From contig OX377206.1 of assembly GCA_947396885.1 (NCBI GenBank), forward strand, positions 18,099,114 through 18,163,113: a DNA stretch of 64,000 nt. Direction: 5' to 3'. Below, in pieces: positions 23,141 through 32,582 of this stretch. The position numbers and the translations under genes are program-made. Numbering within the stretch: the first letter of the stretch is position 1; every line of letters starts with the position of its first letter. The notes beneath the pieces are model-generated. The model was not told where the DNA came from. It saw nothing but the letters and a program-made list of their open reading frames with translations, and did no database searches. The stretch is from Heligmosomoides polygyrus polygyrus. Lineage: Eukaryota; Nematoda; Chromadorea; Rhabditida; Heligmosomidae.

Positions 23141-23581
23141 TGTTGTATCCCTGAGGATACAACTTCACTAGACCTCTGGGGTCTCTTCTTACTGTTACTA
23201 GACCTCTGGGGTCTCTTCTTACTGCTCTCTGTGCTAACAGAGAGCCTCTCGTCCGCGTGCGTAGAGGCAGCAGAAATAGTACAGCTTTATTAGCAGAATA
23301 CCACAGCCACACGACGACGACGGCTGGAGGCGGTGGAGGTAGGCTGGCTGGCGGCTAGAACTCCTTGGCGACGGTCCTCGGTGACCCTCGGCGGCGACCT
23401 GCGACGACGACCCCTGAGGGTCTCGGCAGCGGCCTTATATGCGCCCCGTTTTCCCGCCGGTCGTTACTTTGACCTGCCTTGGCGGATTACCACCGCGCCT
23501 ACGTGGGTGGTCATCGGCTTTCTACTAGCCGGCTACGGGCGCGCTACATACGATCACCACTGTGATCGTCCAGCCATAACA
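23141..23581. mobile_element. Solo LTR (441 bp), copy A
   Basis: Starts TGTTGTATCC and ends CCATAACA, with TGTT/AACA terminal inverted repeats, and is flanked by the 5-bp duplication gtcac (23136-23140 and 23582-23586). A 5-bp duplication fits LTR retroelements, including BEL/Pao. Inside are a perfect hairpin ttgtatcc/ggatacaa at the very start, a 31-bp tandem duplication (ctagacctctggggtctctt..., 23168-23229), a gctctctg/cagagagc hairpin, and a TATA-like cttatatgcg near 23433 that could be its promoter. No internal region remains, so it is the product of LTR-LTR recombination. Confidence 0.8.
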
Positions 23582-24649
23582 GTCACCTTCTTCACTGACG
23601 AGCCTCGGGGTAACTAATTATAAACATGTTTTGTATGAAGGCAGAGGCGAAACAAGACATGTTTAGTGTTGTTGTTACCATTGTTTTAGTTATTACTTGT
23701 TTTAGTTGTTGCTTGTTTTCCACTTGTGTTTGTTATAGTACGGTGTGATTTAGAGTTCATGTATACCCCAGGTTATTTCTAATTCTACTTCGTTGTTTAG
23801 ACATTGAATTTAAAACTGTTTGAGTATTAAAATTTACATATATGATTAACCTATTCTATTGATCTTCTTGCAGCCTATTCTTCCTCGGCCACTCTCCCGC
23901 ACTGACAGGGGGGGGGGGGGCTTTGCAAACGTAGGTACTTGTATTAATCCCCATGACTTCGTAATTAGATAATAAAATTTAGTACAAATGTTGTCCTGAG
24001 GGTTGACTAAGGTTCTGATCACGAAGCTGGCAAACGCGTTCGGTGTTACCGTCGACCACAATAGGCGACTGTGAGTACGTGCGAGAAAATGTGCAGAATA
24101 ACCGGCCGCGTTGTACTATTGTGACTCCAAAAGTGGAGTGGAAGTCGATTTTTTTCGCCCAAACATCGCCTGTACTGTTATTTTGGATGCTGAGCACGAA
24201 TATGGTATCCAATTTCGACAATTTGGCCGCTTACGATATTTCATAGCGTGTGTTCGTGAGTAAGGATGGAGTTGTCATGACCACTGATTTCGTCCTTTCC
24301 TCGCCTTAGGAAATTATTTGGGATGCTGCCACAAATCTGTCATTTCTTTTTCTAAATTATCCATTTTTCGTGCACTACTTTCCATCTCAAAGTCGAAGAC
24401 TGGAAAGCATGTCTGATCACATATGTAGGTGAAGAAAGCGATTCTATGTACTCAAACTGATAAACTTGATGACTCATGAAAATGTGGAATCACGCGATCA
24501 CGCGAAAACGTTTACTAGATTTGCGATCAGCACCTCAATTAGCCCTCTAGACGACGTTTGGGCGAAACCTGCTTTCGATCTCCGGAGTTGTGGGAGTACA
24601 AGTCCCTAAACCTTCGATTAGCAGAGAGTGGTGGGGAGGCGATGGGCAG

Positions 24650-24750
24650 CAGAGGTGTGCGTTATATTTTTTCGGTAAATTTTTAACGACCACTTTTTAA
24701 CGAAAAATTTTTGCGTTAAAAAGGTAAATTCGGTAAATTCGTTAAATAAA
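24650..24750. mobile_element. Fragment related to the hAT-like element ends, copy A
   Basis: cagaggtgtgcgtta followed by runs of tttttaacgaaaaattt and ggtaaattcgttaaat resembles the left end of the element at 40821 (caggggtgcacac then gcgttaaatt). Only one end is seen. Copy B has it at about 53810-53910. Confidence 0.4.
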
Positions 24751-25590
24751 ATGTCCCTTAGCTGCATTCAGTTTTAAACCACTGGGGTGCCTCTCGGACA
24801 ATCCCCCACAGTGCTCAGTAGGTCACTTATAAGATTCCCACGGGAGGTTCATTGACCTCCCTTGTGAGTTGACGCGAAGTAAGCGCTGCAAGCGCGGCCC
24901 TCCACTGCGCACCTGCTTCCTTGTAAACGGCCGTCGAGCGTGCTGTGGCCATACACGTGAATCGCAAGTGATTAGGATTATGCCTGTACACAGATATTTT
25001 TACCTTCAGTATACTACGGAGAACCTTCGTTTTGTATTTCTACCCCAGTTACAACAAGGGAACGATTAGAGCCGAAGGGGCTGCGGTAGGGAGGTAGAAC
25101 TTTCAGGGGCCTAGAAAGCTCCTGCTTTCTGCCAGTAAAGACGTTGAAGAAGAGAGGAAGAGCAATGGCTATGGAGTACAAGAGCCAGTCATACTCCGTT
25201 ACCTATAAAAGTGAGCCATCCCCATTTTCGCTCTAACACTGTCCAAGTCGTAGTGTCTTGTCAGATTAGATTCCAACGCGGGTCCGTTTCTCTTCAACGG
25301 AGCTAGAACACAAACTGAATGCCATTCATGAGACTCCAGTGCGCCCTTTCTGCACTTGATCGCCTTTGTGTCATTTCTCCGCCCATGATAATCATTCTTT
25401 TGCCACCTGGAAGCTTCGCTATAACATAAGGAAAGATAACAACCTATAGAGAAAGACCTATAACAATCTAGCTCTGCCTACCCAAGGTGTTTCTCTCTTC
25501 TCGGTGCACGAATTCTTAGGGGAGCAAAGCGTGCTTCATTGCCATTATACCGCTGTTATTGTCCTTTGGTCTCATAAAGTCTTTGTCCTT

Positions 25591-25653
25591 TTATTACCCA
25601 CTGTGAAGGAAATGGATGGAGCAGCCATCCATTTCCTTCACAGTGGGTAATAA
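25591..25653. repeat. Perfect 29-bp inverted repeat with 5-nt loop, copy A
   Basis: The left arm 25591-25619 starts ttattacccactgtgaagg; the right arm 25625-25653 is its exact reverse complement; the loop is agcag. It lies just left of AT array 4 and would form a very stable hairpin. Copy B has it at 54753-54815. It looks like a palindromic transposon end or replication product, not a bacterial-style terminator. Confidence 0.9.
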
Positions 25654-25689
25654 GAAATAATTAAATGTCAACCACTGGGTGACGACAGT

Positions 25690-25935
25690 AAATAATAGTG
25701 TTCATTCGATTATTCGAAATTCGACTTTTTGAAAATCGAATATTATTCGATCATTCGAAATTCGTAATTTTGAAAATCGAATATTATTCGATCATTCGAA
25801 ATTCGAAATTTTGAAAATCGAATATTATTCGATCATTCGAAATTCGAAATTTTGAGAATCGAATATTATTCGATCATTCAAAATTCGAAATTTTGAAAAT
25901 CGAATATTATTCGATCATTCGAAATTCGAAATTTT
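25690..25935. repeat. AT-rich palindromic satellite, array 4, copy A (five 41-bp units)
   Basis: 41-bp units containing gaaaatcgaatattattcga. The right edge reads aaggacaaaggtatactgca. Copy B has only two units (54865-54975), a loss of exactly three units. Confidence 0.9.
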
Positions 25936-26343
25936 TCCCCAAGGACAAAGGTATACTGCAGGTCCCTTTTTTCAGGCAGATTCCTCCTCCCCTTTCGGGA
26001 TCCTTCTTACTACTCGACCCCAATTAAGTAGCCCTCCCACGCTCACGACACGTCGACGGCGACCGAACGCCCATTGCGCGACATCTGTCTCACATCTTCT
26101 AAATGCGGTCGCTCTTACTGATAGTGGATCCGCTTCCAGCAGATCCTCCTTGCTGCTCCCCCCCCCCCCCCCCTTCTCCCGATTGTTAACTCCCTAAAGT
26201 CCCTACATACTGGTCCCTTCTTATCGCCCTTGGTGCCACCTCCTGGCCTGCTTGGTTCCCCTATCGACCCCCCCCCCACCATCCCGATGCCTCCTTCGTC
26301 GCTCCCTCCTGATCGCTGTCGGTTCTCCATCCACCCTCGAAGT

Positions 26344-26388
26344 CCCCTTTCTACTCATAACCCTTTAGTGGTTATGAGTAGAAAGGGG
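26344..26388. repeat. Perfect 19-bp inverted repeat, copy A
   Basis: cccctttctactcataacc (26344-26362) pairs exactly with 26370-26388; the loop is ctttagt. Copy B keeps the arms (55379-55397 and 55404-55422) but the loop is ctttat. It is followed by a GC-rich stretch with nested cgcgccgcc/ggcggcgcg palindromes to about 26520. Confidence 0.9.
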
Positions 26389-27839
26389 CCTCAAGGCGCC
26401 TTTTATACTCGCGCCGCCTCGCGGCGCGGCGTGATAGTTGAGATAGCTATCGATTTTTCGCGCCGCCTGGCGGCGCCGCAGGTTGCGGGATATTATGTAC
26501 GAATGGTCGCCGCGGCCGCGGCTAACAGCGCGGCGAGTGCGGCAGAAGACGTCGCAATTGGGTGACTTCAGCGGCCAGTGATATTTAGACCTGCATCAAA
26601 AATTGCACATCAAGTGTTATAAAGTGTGCACAAAGTCAGTTTCACTGCAATAGTGTGCCATATTTTCAGCTTTTCCTGAAGGAGCATCACATAAAACTGA
26701 GCTTTAGAACGTTGTTTATTTTTGTAACTCGATCTCAATTTCTGAACCAGAGCATGTTTTCCTGCAGCTCCCGCAACAGCGGAAAGGGATATCAACAACT
26801 CAAACCTAGCATCTGCAGCAGGTCATGAGGCACAGCTTACACGACCGCAGTGGAGCACATCGCGCACGAGGCAGTCGCCGTCGCGGGCGCGGTGAGCATT
26901 CGTACATAAAGACCGCCCCTCCGGCGATGCATCGCTTTCATACCCTGCCGCCCCAAAACACCACATTTGACGGAATTTTGGGTTACGGTATTCGGCGAAT
27001 TGCACCGCGAGAGCGAAGGACGTGGCGCGGCGTGATCAGCTGCGGCAGAGTCGGTGTGGAGTGGGAGATTTCACACCGCGATGAACCATTTTGCTATGGC
27101 CTTTTTGTTTAGGTTCCTCAATCAACCGAACAGGAAGGCTGTAGCAGAACGGTAGCACTATTCCACTTTCAGGACTTCAGAAGTAAAGGAGAGAGATTGA
27201 AAAACTTTTTGGTTATTTTGGGTGTTCATCACGAATCTGACATCCGTTTTTGAAATTGATTACGGTAGGTTCGGATGACCAAGGCTGTCAAGGTCATGAT
27301 AAGCGATTTCGCCCGAACTTAGCCTAGGGGGCTATTTGGAGTGCGGACCACGTATCCATCCAATATCCATTTTTCGTATCACGCTGGAGTTTGGGCAGAA
27401 TTCGTGAGCATGACCATAGTCACCCGTGCCTACCGTAAGCTAGCAAGGAAATGGAGATCTGCAGACATTCCCGAAGTTTCACCTACTACGGTAAAGACAT
27501 GTTTAGTGCACAATGACATCGGAGTGCCCGCATAAGAAAGAATTCTGATTCTCGACGATAGTACCTTCCAGCAGTTTTACTTGGAACCACACATGCTGTA
27601 AAATAGAGTCGTTTAGTGCCATTTCATTACAGGGGATTCGACTCAATACCACACTCACCAGTTTCAATCGTAGGTTGAGCGGACGACCTCGACCCCAGCC
27701 TTAGGAGAGGATTCGTCGCTCCCCACAAAAACTTACCATTAATATTAGCAACATGCATTCCACTGATTTGTCGGACAAATCCCGGCGGACAGCGAAAACG
27801 ATGAGTCATGCCGCTCAGCGGTAGCCGCTGTGCGAAATG

Positions 27840-29270
27840 ACTAATCGAAGGGCTGGAGCGCAGACAGTGCCCGCGCCGCTGGAGCGGCGACGGCAATAGA
27901 AGATTCACATCATTATCGCCGCTGGCGCTCTGACGCGTCGCTTCACGCGCCCCGGAGTTCGCGCCCTCGCGCTCGCCACCGACGGCTATCTCTGCGTCCC
28001 TCCCCTTGGGTTAAAGATAGGGCCGCGCCATTGCCGCAGAAGTGTGCGGGGCGTTTATACTGCCGTCGCCGACACTGTCGGCGGCAACTTTTCACCATGC
28101 GCACCACAGCGAGATGTTGTCGCTGACCGTCGGCCGCATCTGAAAACGGCGACGTATGCAAAATTTTTGAATCTGACCTCAAGATACGGCACGTTCACAG
28201 CATGGGCATGGCATGGGTTTATTTAAGAATTCTGTACATGTCGCCTTTGTATACATCGGCTTTTCTTCACATCTCGGAAAGTCCATGAGCTCTACAATGT
28301 TTTCAGTGGGCAGTCGGAGGCATTTTGGGTGATTATTCGGTGACACAGGAGGTGGAAGTTGTCAGAAGGATGTCTAATTGCGATCAACAGCTCTATGCCA
28401 GGGGGACTCGAACCCTGGCGACTGGCGCAATAGTTTTGATCGCAAATACACATCCTTCTAATAATTGTGAAGATCATGCCCCTAAACACTATTTCATCGT
28501 ATAGAATACTCATTCTGAAGGAGTTAGAGGCAAGATCCGCTCCATATTCCAGGTAAAACTCACCATAAATGCACGGCAATGTCGATACACTACCACACAC
28601 ATGTGGTTGGGTAAGCTTCGGACCTAGGAACCAATCGGCTCGAGTACTGCTGGGATCAGATCAAGTGAACCAAAACTTTATCGCTTTATCGGCCATGGTA
28701 TGCCCGCCTTCGATAGGTACTTTACTCATAACATGACATGATGTAAACCACCCAGATGTCGTACAATTCCCTTCACTCTGATTAGGATAAAGTAAGCAAA
28801 CAGTAAAAAGGGTCAGAATTCCTTCTTAATTTTCATCTGCTCGTAATATTGGAGCCCACAACTGACCTCCACGTTGGTCAGCGTTGATCGTTTATTCATC
28901 CTTTTTTTCAGCGTCCGGGTCATTGCTGTGCCGTGGTACGGAAGGAACGACTTGCATTTTCCATTTCTCGGTTTCTGGCTGGTTACCGAATGATGGCATT
29001 GAAAACGCGCTGCGACGCTACAAACGCACTCCGATGGAACCCTGTCGCCGCCGCTGTCGGCGACGGGTCGGCGCGTCGCCGAAGTATGCATTAAGGCCCC
29101 CACACACTTCTGCGGCGACGCCGCTGCTCCATCCTTAATTTTGGAGTGAGGACGAAGAGCTCGCCCTTGGCGGCGAGAGGCAGGGAGCGGTCGGGCGGGC
29201 GGGCGGCGGCGACGGCGCTGGAGCGGCAGTGGCAATAAATGACTCACATCATTAAGCCGCCGCCGCTGAT
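27840..29270. repeat. GC-rich inverted-repeat mosaic, copy A
   Basis: A CGGCGGCGAC-rich block at 27850-28110 recurs inverted at 29040-29130 (for example cgcagaagtgtgcgggg against cccccacacacttctgcg) and partly direct (gctggagcggc ... caatagaagattcacatcatt at 27877 against 29217). This suggests the decayed ends of a DNA transposon or of two nested ones. The 215-residue minus-strand ORF over it (28813-29460) is Arg/Ala/Pro-rich and looks like a composition artefact. Confidence 0.5.
28364..28459 (-). repeat. 24-bp inverted repeat around a tRNA T-arm-like hairpin, copy A
   Basis: Arms 28364-28387 (agaaggatgtctaattgcga...) and 28436-28459 match in 22 of 24 positions. Between them the minus strand reads gccagggttcgagtcccc then cctggc, a pol III B-box-like GGTTCGAGTCC within a GCCAGG/CCTGGC stem. 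No A-box, anticodon arm or acceptor stem is found, so it is not called a tRNA gene; a decayed tRNA-derived SINE is possible. Copy B has it at 57398-57493. Confidence 0.55.
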
Positions 29271-29992
29271 TTCGTGCCGGCAGAAACTGTCTATGCTCTA
29301 GCCTTTCGTGGCAGTGAGCGACCAGAGCGCGTACAGAAGGCGAATAGCAGCAGTAGGTCCCGACTAGAAATACAGTATCTCGCCGACCCGTGCCTCTTCC
29401 GCTTGCCGCCGGCATGACTGCGGGAGTGGCGTGACTCATCGTTCTCGCCGCCCGCCGCAAAAGTGCGTAAAGTTTAGGGATATGTTATACTACGGCGAGA
29501 CGTCGACGACGTCGTCGGACAACCTGTCGCCGACAGCGCAGGAGCCCGGCATCACAAACGGACGGATGGACGCCCTCGAAATCTACACCAACTTGTCCCT
29601 TGGATGCCCAAGCGGTCAAAAATTAACCAGTTCTTAAATAAGCGCGATTTCTAACGGACTCTACTTTCTGAACTTTTCAACAACAAAAAAACGGCGACCA
29701 CGCATAAAAGCTAGTCCCTCTCGAAGTGCATCTGGAGTTCAATTGCTATGGGTGAAGATATACCGATGACACTAAAAAAGCAGGAAAAGAAAACAACACT
29801 TTTGGACTTACGAAGCTCTTCCTTAGCTCGAGCGCGCCACTGGGCTATATCCCTGTCTCCGCAGCTTCGGCACACCCAATATACTCGAATGTTGGAAAAA
29901 ATGATGCGATCCTGAATACGGCTGTTTGGACTGGCGAGAACGAAACCTCCGAAGTAGATAGTGCCTCATCGTAACTTCATTACGACAGGAGT

Positions 29993-30031
29993 AAAGCGAG
30001 AGAATATCAGATCAAGATATTCTCTCGCTTT
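29993..30031. repeat. Perfect 16-bp inverted repeat, copy A
   Basis: aaagcgagagaatatc (29993-30008) pairs exactly with 30016-30031; the loop is agatcaa. Conserved in copy B at 59026-59064. No adjacent gene. Confidence 0.85.
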
Positions 30032-31741
30032 TCTCGTTCTCCACAGGGAAACCGCATTTAAAATAAACGATTCGGCCAGATGAGTGGCTCAAATGGCACT
30101 CCATCATCGCCGGTTCCATCGAAACACAACGTTTTGGTAGATCTGCGGGAGTATTTACCAAGTGTGGGTTATAGGTCCTCCACCGTCCTCTCAAATGGAG
30201 AACAGGAGCAAATGTCGATACTGTCAGTCAGGTGTGTGCATAATTAGGATTTTACGATTTATGGTGATTTTTGGCAATTTTTTACGAAGTACGATTTATG
30301 ATATTTTGAGACGTAAATCGTAAATTTTCGTAAATGTGATCCTTGACTACTACCAGCAGGTCCCACTGGATGTGGTGCAACTTGGGGTATAACGTCGGAC
30401 GCACATATAGGGTCCCCTCCTGGTTGCTGTTTCCTCTTTTATTTCGTTTTTTGCTAGGATTTGCCGATGTGGCACCCAGGCTGAATACATCGCCTTGTGC
30501 ACATCCGAGTTCGATTTCTGTCTCTGATTAACACCATTCGCCTGACATAAAGACTGCCGCTTGATATCAGGCTTGTTCTAGGGGAGAAGCATGGACAATA
30601 AGTCGTTAGAAAATTAACTGCTCACCATAAGTTTGAGTTGTTTTCGTCCTTTCTTTTTCTTTCCGGTCATGTACTACCAAGCCTCACAGGACTCCCGGAG
30701 GTCATTCCATCCCAGTCGACAGAAAGGCATTCAAAGCTACATAGCTAGGCGGGAGAGCAGGTTCCCGTTTCTACTGACCCATGTTCTATAAACTCCATGT
30801 CCTCTCATCTTGGAACCTCGCATTGGTGTTAACAATGTCTATAATACTGCTGTAGCTCGGAAACGCTAGCGTGGGTGAGGCGCTTGGTCGGGTAGGTTGC
30901 AGAGATAAACCCTCGAACCGTTTTCAGGCCTCTGAAGACAAAGGGAAGGTCGAAACGTCAGGCCAATAAAGTTCCACCTAACAACCTCGTGGCACAGCAG
31001 TATTGTGAACAATGTTGACCCATGTTCTGTTCGCAATGGAACTACAGCATGGTAGAAATATAGAAGAAGAAATAGAAAGCGGGTCAGAGGCAGCTACTAG
31101 ACACATGGAAGGAACAAACCAATGAAATGTTCGATTACCACTGCACGTCATAGAGTGGAGCAAATGCTGTGAAATGGCGATGTGCGAACGTTCGTACCAA
31201 ACAAGCTCAGGGCAGCTCGAGAGAGCGTAGGCTGTTGCTAATTACTAGTACAATCTTATGAAGGCTTTGGAATTGAACAAGCGCAAGCAAACAAAGAAAA
31301 CCTCCCTCTTAGGTAAAAATATAAGCGATAACGCACGGCGTTAATCAACCTACTTTGCCCTATGTACTGTACGCGTTTCTCTTCTACGGGATTCATCAGT
31401 CAACGCGCTGCGCTGGCCCTGAGCGGTCGATTATTTCTCCCGCTGGCCACGTCTTCACGACTACCTCCTGTTTGCTGTTTCTCAACTGATTCGTCTGCTC
31501 TTCAGTTTGGAGGAGGAAGAATACCTAACACCTTGTGGCGAGGTGGCGTCCTTCCAACTGCAGCCACCCTGAAAGGTCTATTTTTCCTTCATTCAACGGT
31601 CCTTCGTTGTCGTTTCCTCGGTCAATCGATCGACAGTTAATTGCGAGTGTCCACGCGGCCGGGCATAAATTTTTGTAATCAGTGCCGCCTCATTAGGTCT
31701 ATTAATTCCAGTTTCACTGATCTGTTTTATTGCTTCCTTAA

Positions 31742-32562
31742 ATGGAAACGCCTGTGGCTCCGTTCTCCCTTCAGATTCGCCGTCCAAAGAGGCAGAAGGT
31801 TTCATCGGCAACTCCACCGTCTGATCTCGACTCCGCCGTCGATCGTCTCATCAATGATGCCAGTCTGCCATCGCACCTACGCATTGTCATTGGGCACCTC
31901 TTGGATATCAAGAACGATTATACTAATGTGCTTGCCCGTAATCAGGAACTCTTAGATGAGATTAAGTGTGCCCATCAAAAGAACAAAGAATTGCAGCAGG
32001 AAAATGCTGCGTTGAAGTCAGAAATTGAGATTCTCAAATCACAGGGGCCCGTTAAGGCCGATTCCATTTCTCAGACAAATCCCTGTAAGCTCTTCCTACG
32101 AAGAAATAGAGCATAGAAGATTTATTGTCATTTCAGGTATCCCTGAGAACTTTCAATGTCCTTCTTCTCTTAAAGTTCTGCATGATCTCTCTTTTCTTCG
32201 TGGTGTTTTTGATTTCCTGCAAATCGAGTGTCACCCTGTTTCCATCTACCGTATGGGCGGAGTTATTTCCGGCCGCCCGCGTCTGCTTAAGGTCGTTCTA
32301 CCATCCTCATTCTTCGCTGGCCTTATCATTCGTAGAGCGCCGAAACTTAGGACTTTTTCCTTCAAAGGTATCTATATAAGACCTTCTCTCACTAGATCCG
32401 AAAGGAAGCGATTGAGAGCAAACAGGTCGTCTAATAATTCTCATTCTGATCGTAACAATGTTATATCTTCTCAGCCTGCTCTTGCTCAAGTAACTCCTCC
32501 TAGTGTTGTTTCTACTTCTCAACCATCTGTTACCATTCCTCCTAACACGGGAAACGCATAGG
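31742..32562 (+). pseudogene. CR1-like ORF1 protein (coiled coil plus RRM-like part), one frameshift, copy A
   Basis: The first frame (31742-32116, 124 residues) has a basic N-terminus (RRPKRQK) and a heptad-rich coiled coil with VLARNQELLDEIKCAHQKNK, typical of chaperone-like ORF1 proteins that trimerise on RNA. The frame is lost near 32085. The next frame continues EEIEHRRFIVISGIPENFQC, MGGVISGRPRLLKVVLPSSF and GIYIRPSLTRSERKRLR, an RRM-like nucleic-acid-binding part seen in ORF1 of this group, and ends at TAG near 32560. The same frameshift is in copy B, so it is older than the duplication. Confidence 0.75.
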
Positions 32563-32582
32563 GTATCCTCGGGATTTTCCTC

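Larger units (their letters stand above)
16060..32542 (+). repeat. Segmental duplication, copy A (~16.5 kb)
   Basis: Matches 43733-61576 in the same orientation. The offset is stable at 29105 near 17.1 kb and 29112 near 19-21 kb, 29153 after the first AT array, 29160 after a G run, and 29034 then 29033 from 26.6 kb on, so the length differences sit mainly in satellites and homopolymers. Over long stretches only scattered substitutions are seen. Divergence is clearly higher at 16060-16800 and 18230-18520. Sub-elements are listed separately. The parts between them (about 17230-20030, 24765-25590, 26570-27840 and 30030-31640) show no recognised gene. Confidence 0.95.

Noticed and set aside
27341..27535. 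64-residue ORF with a helix-turn-helix-like stretch (KLARKWRSADIPEVSPTTV)
   Set aside because: Vaguely Tc1-transposase-like, but too short and without further motifs in any frame nearby.
28390..28440. tRNA gene on the minus strand
   Set aside because: Only a T-arm-like hairpin; no acceptor stem, D arm or anticodon arm.
28813..29460. 215-residue minus-strand ORF (counterpart 57930-58493)
   Set aside because: Arg/Ala/Pro-rich from GC-rich inverted repeats; it is broken by a one-base difference in copy B.
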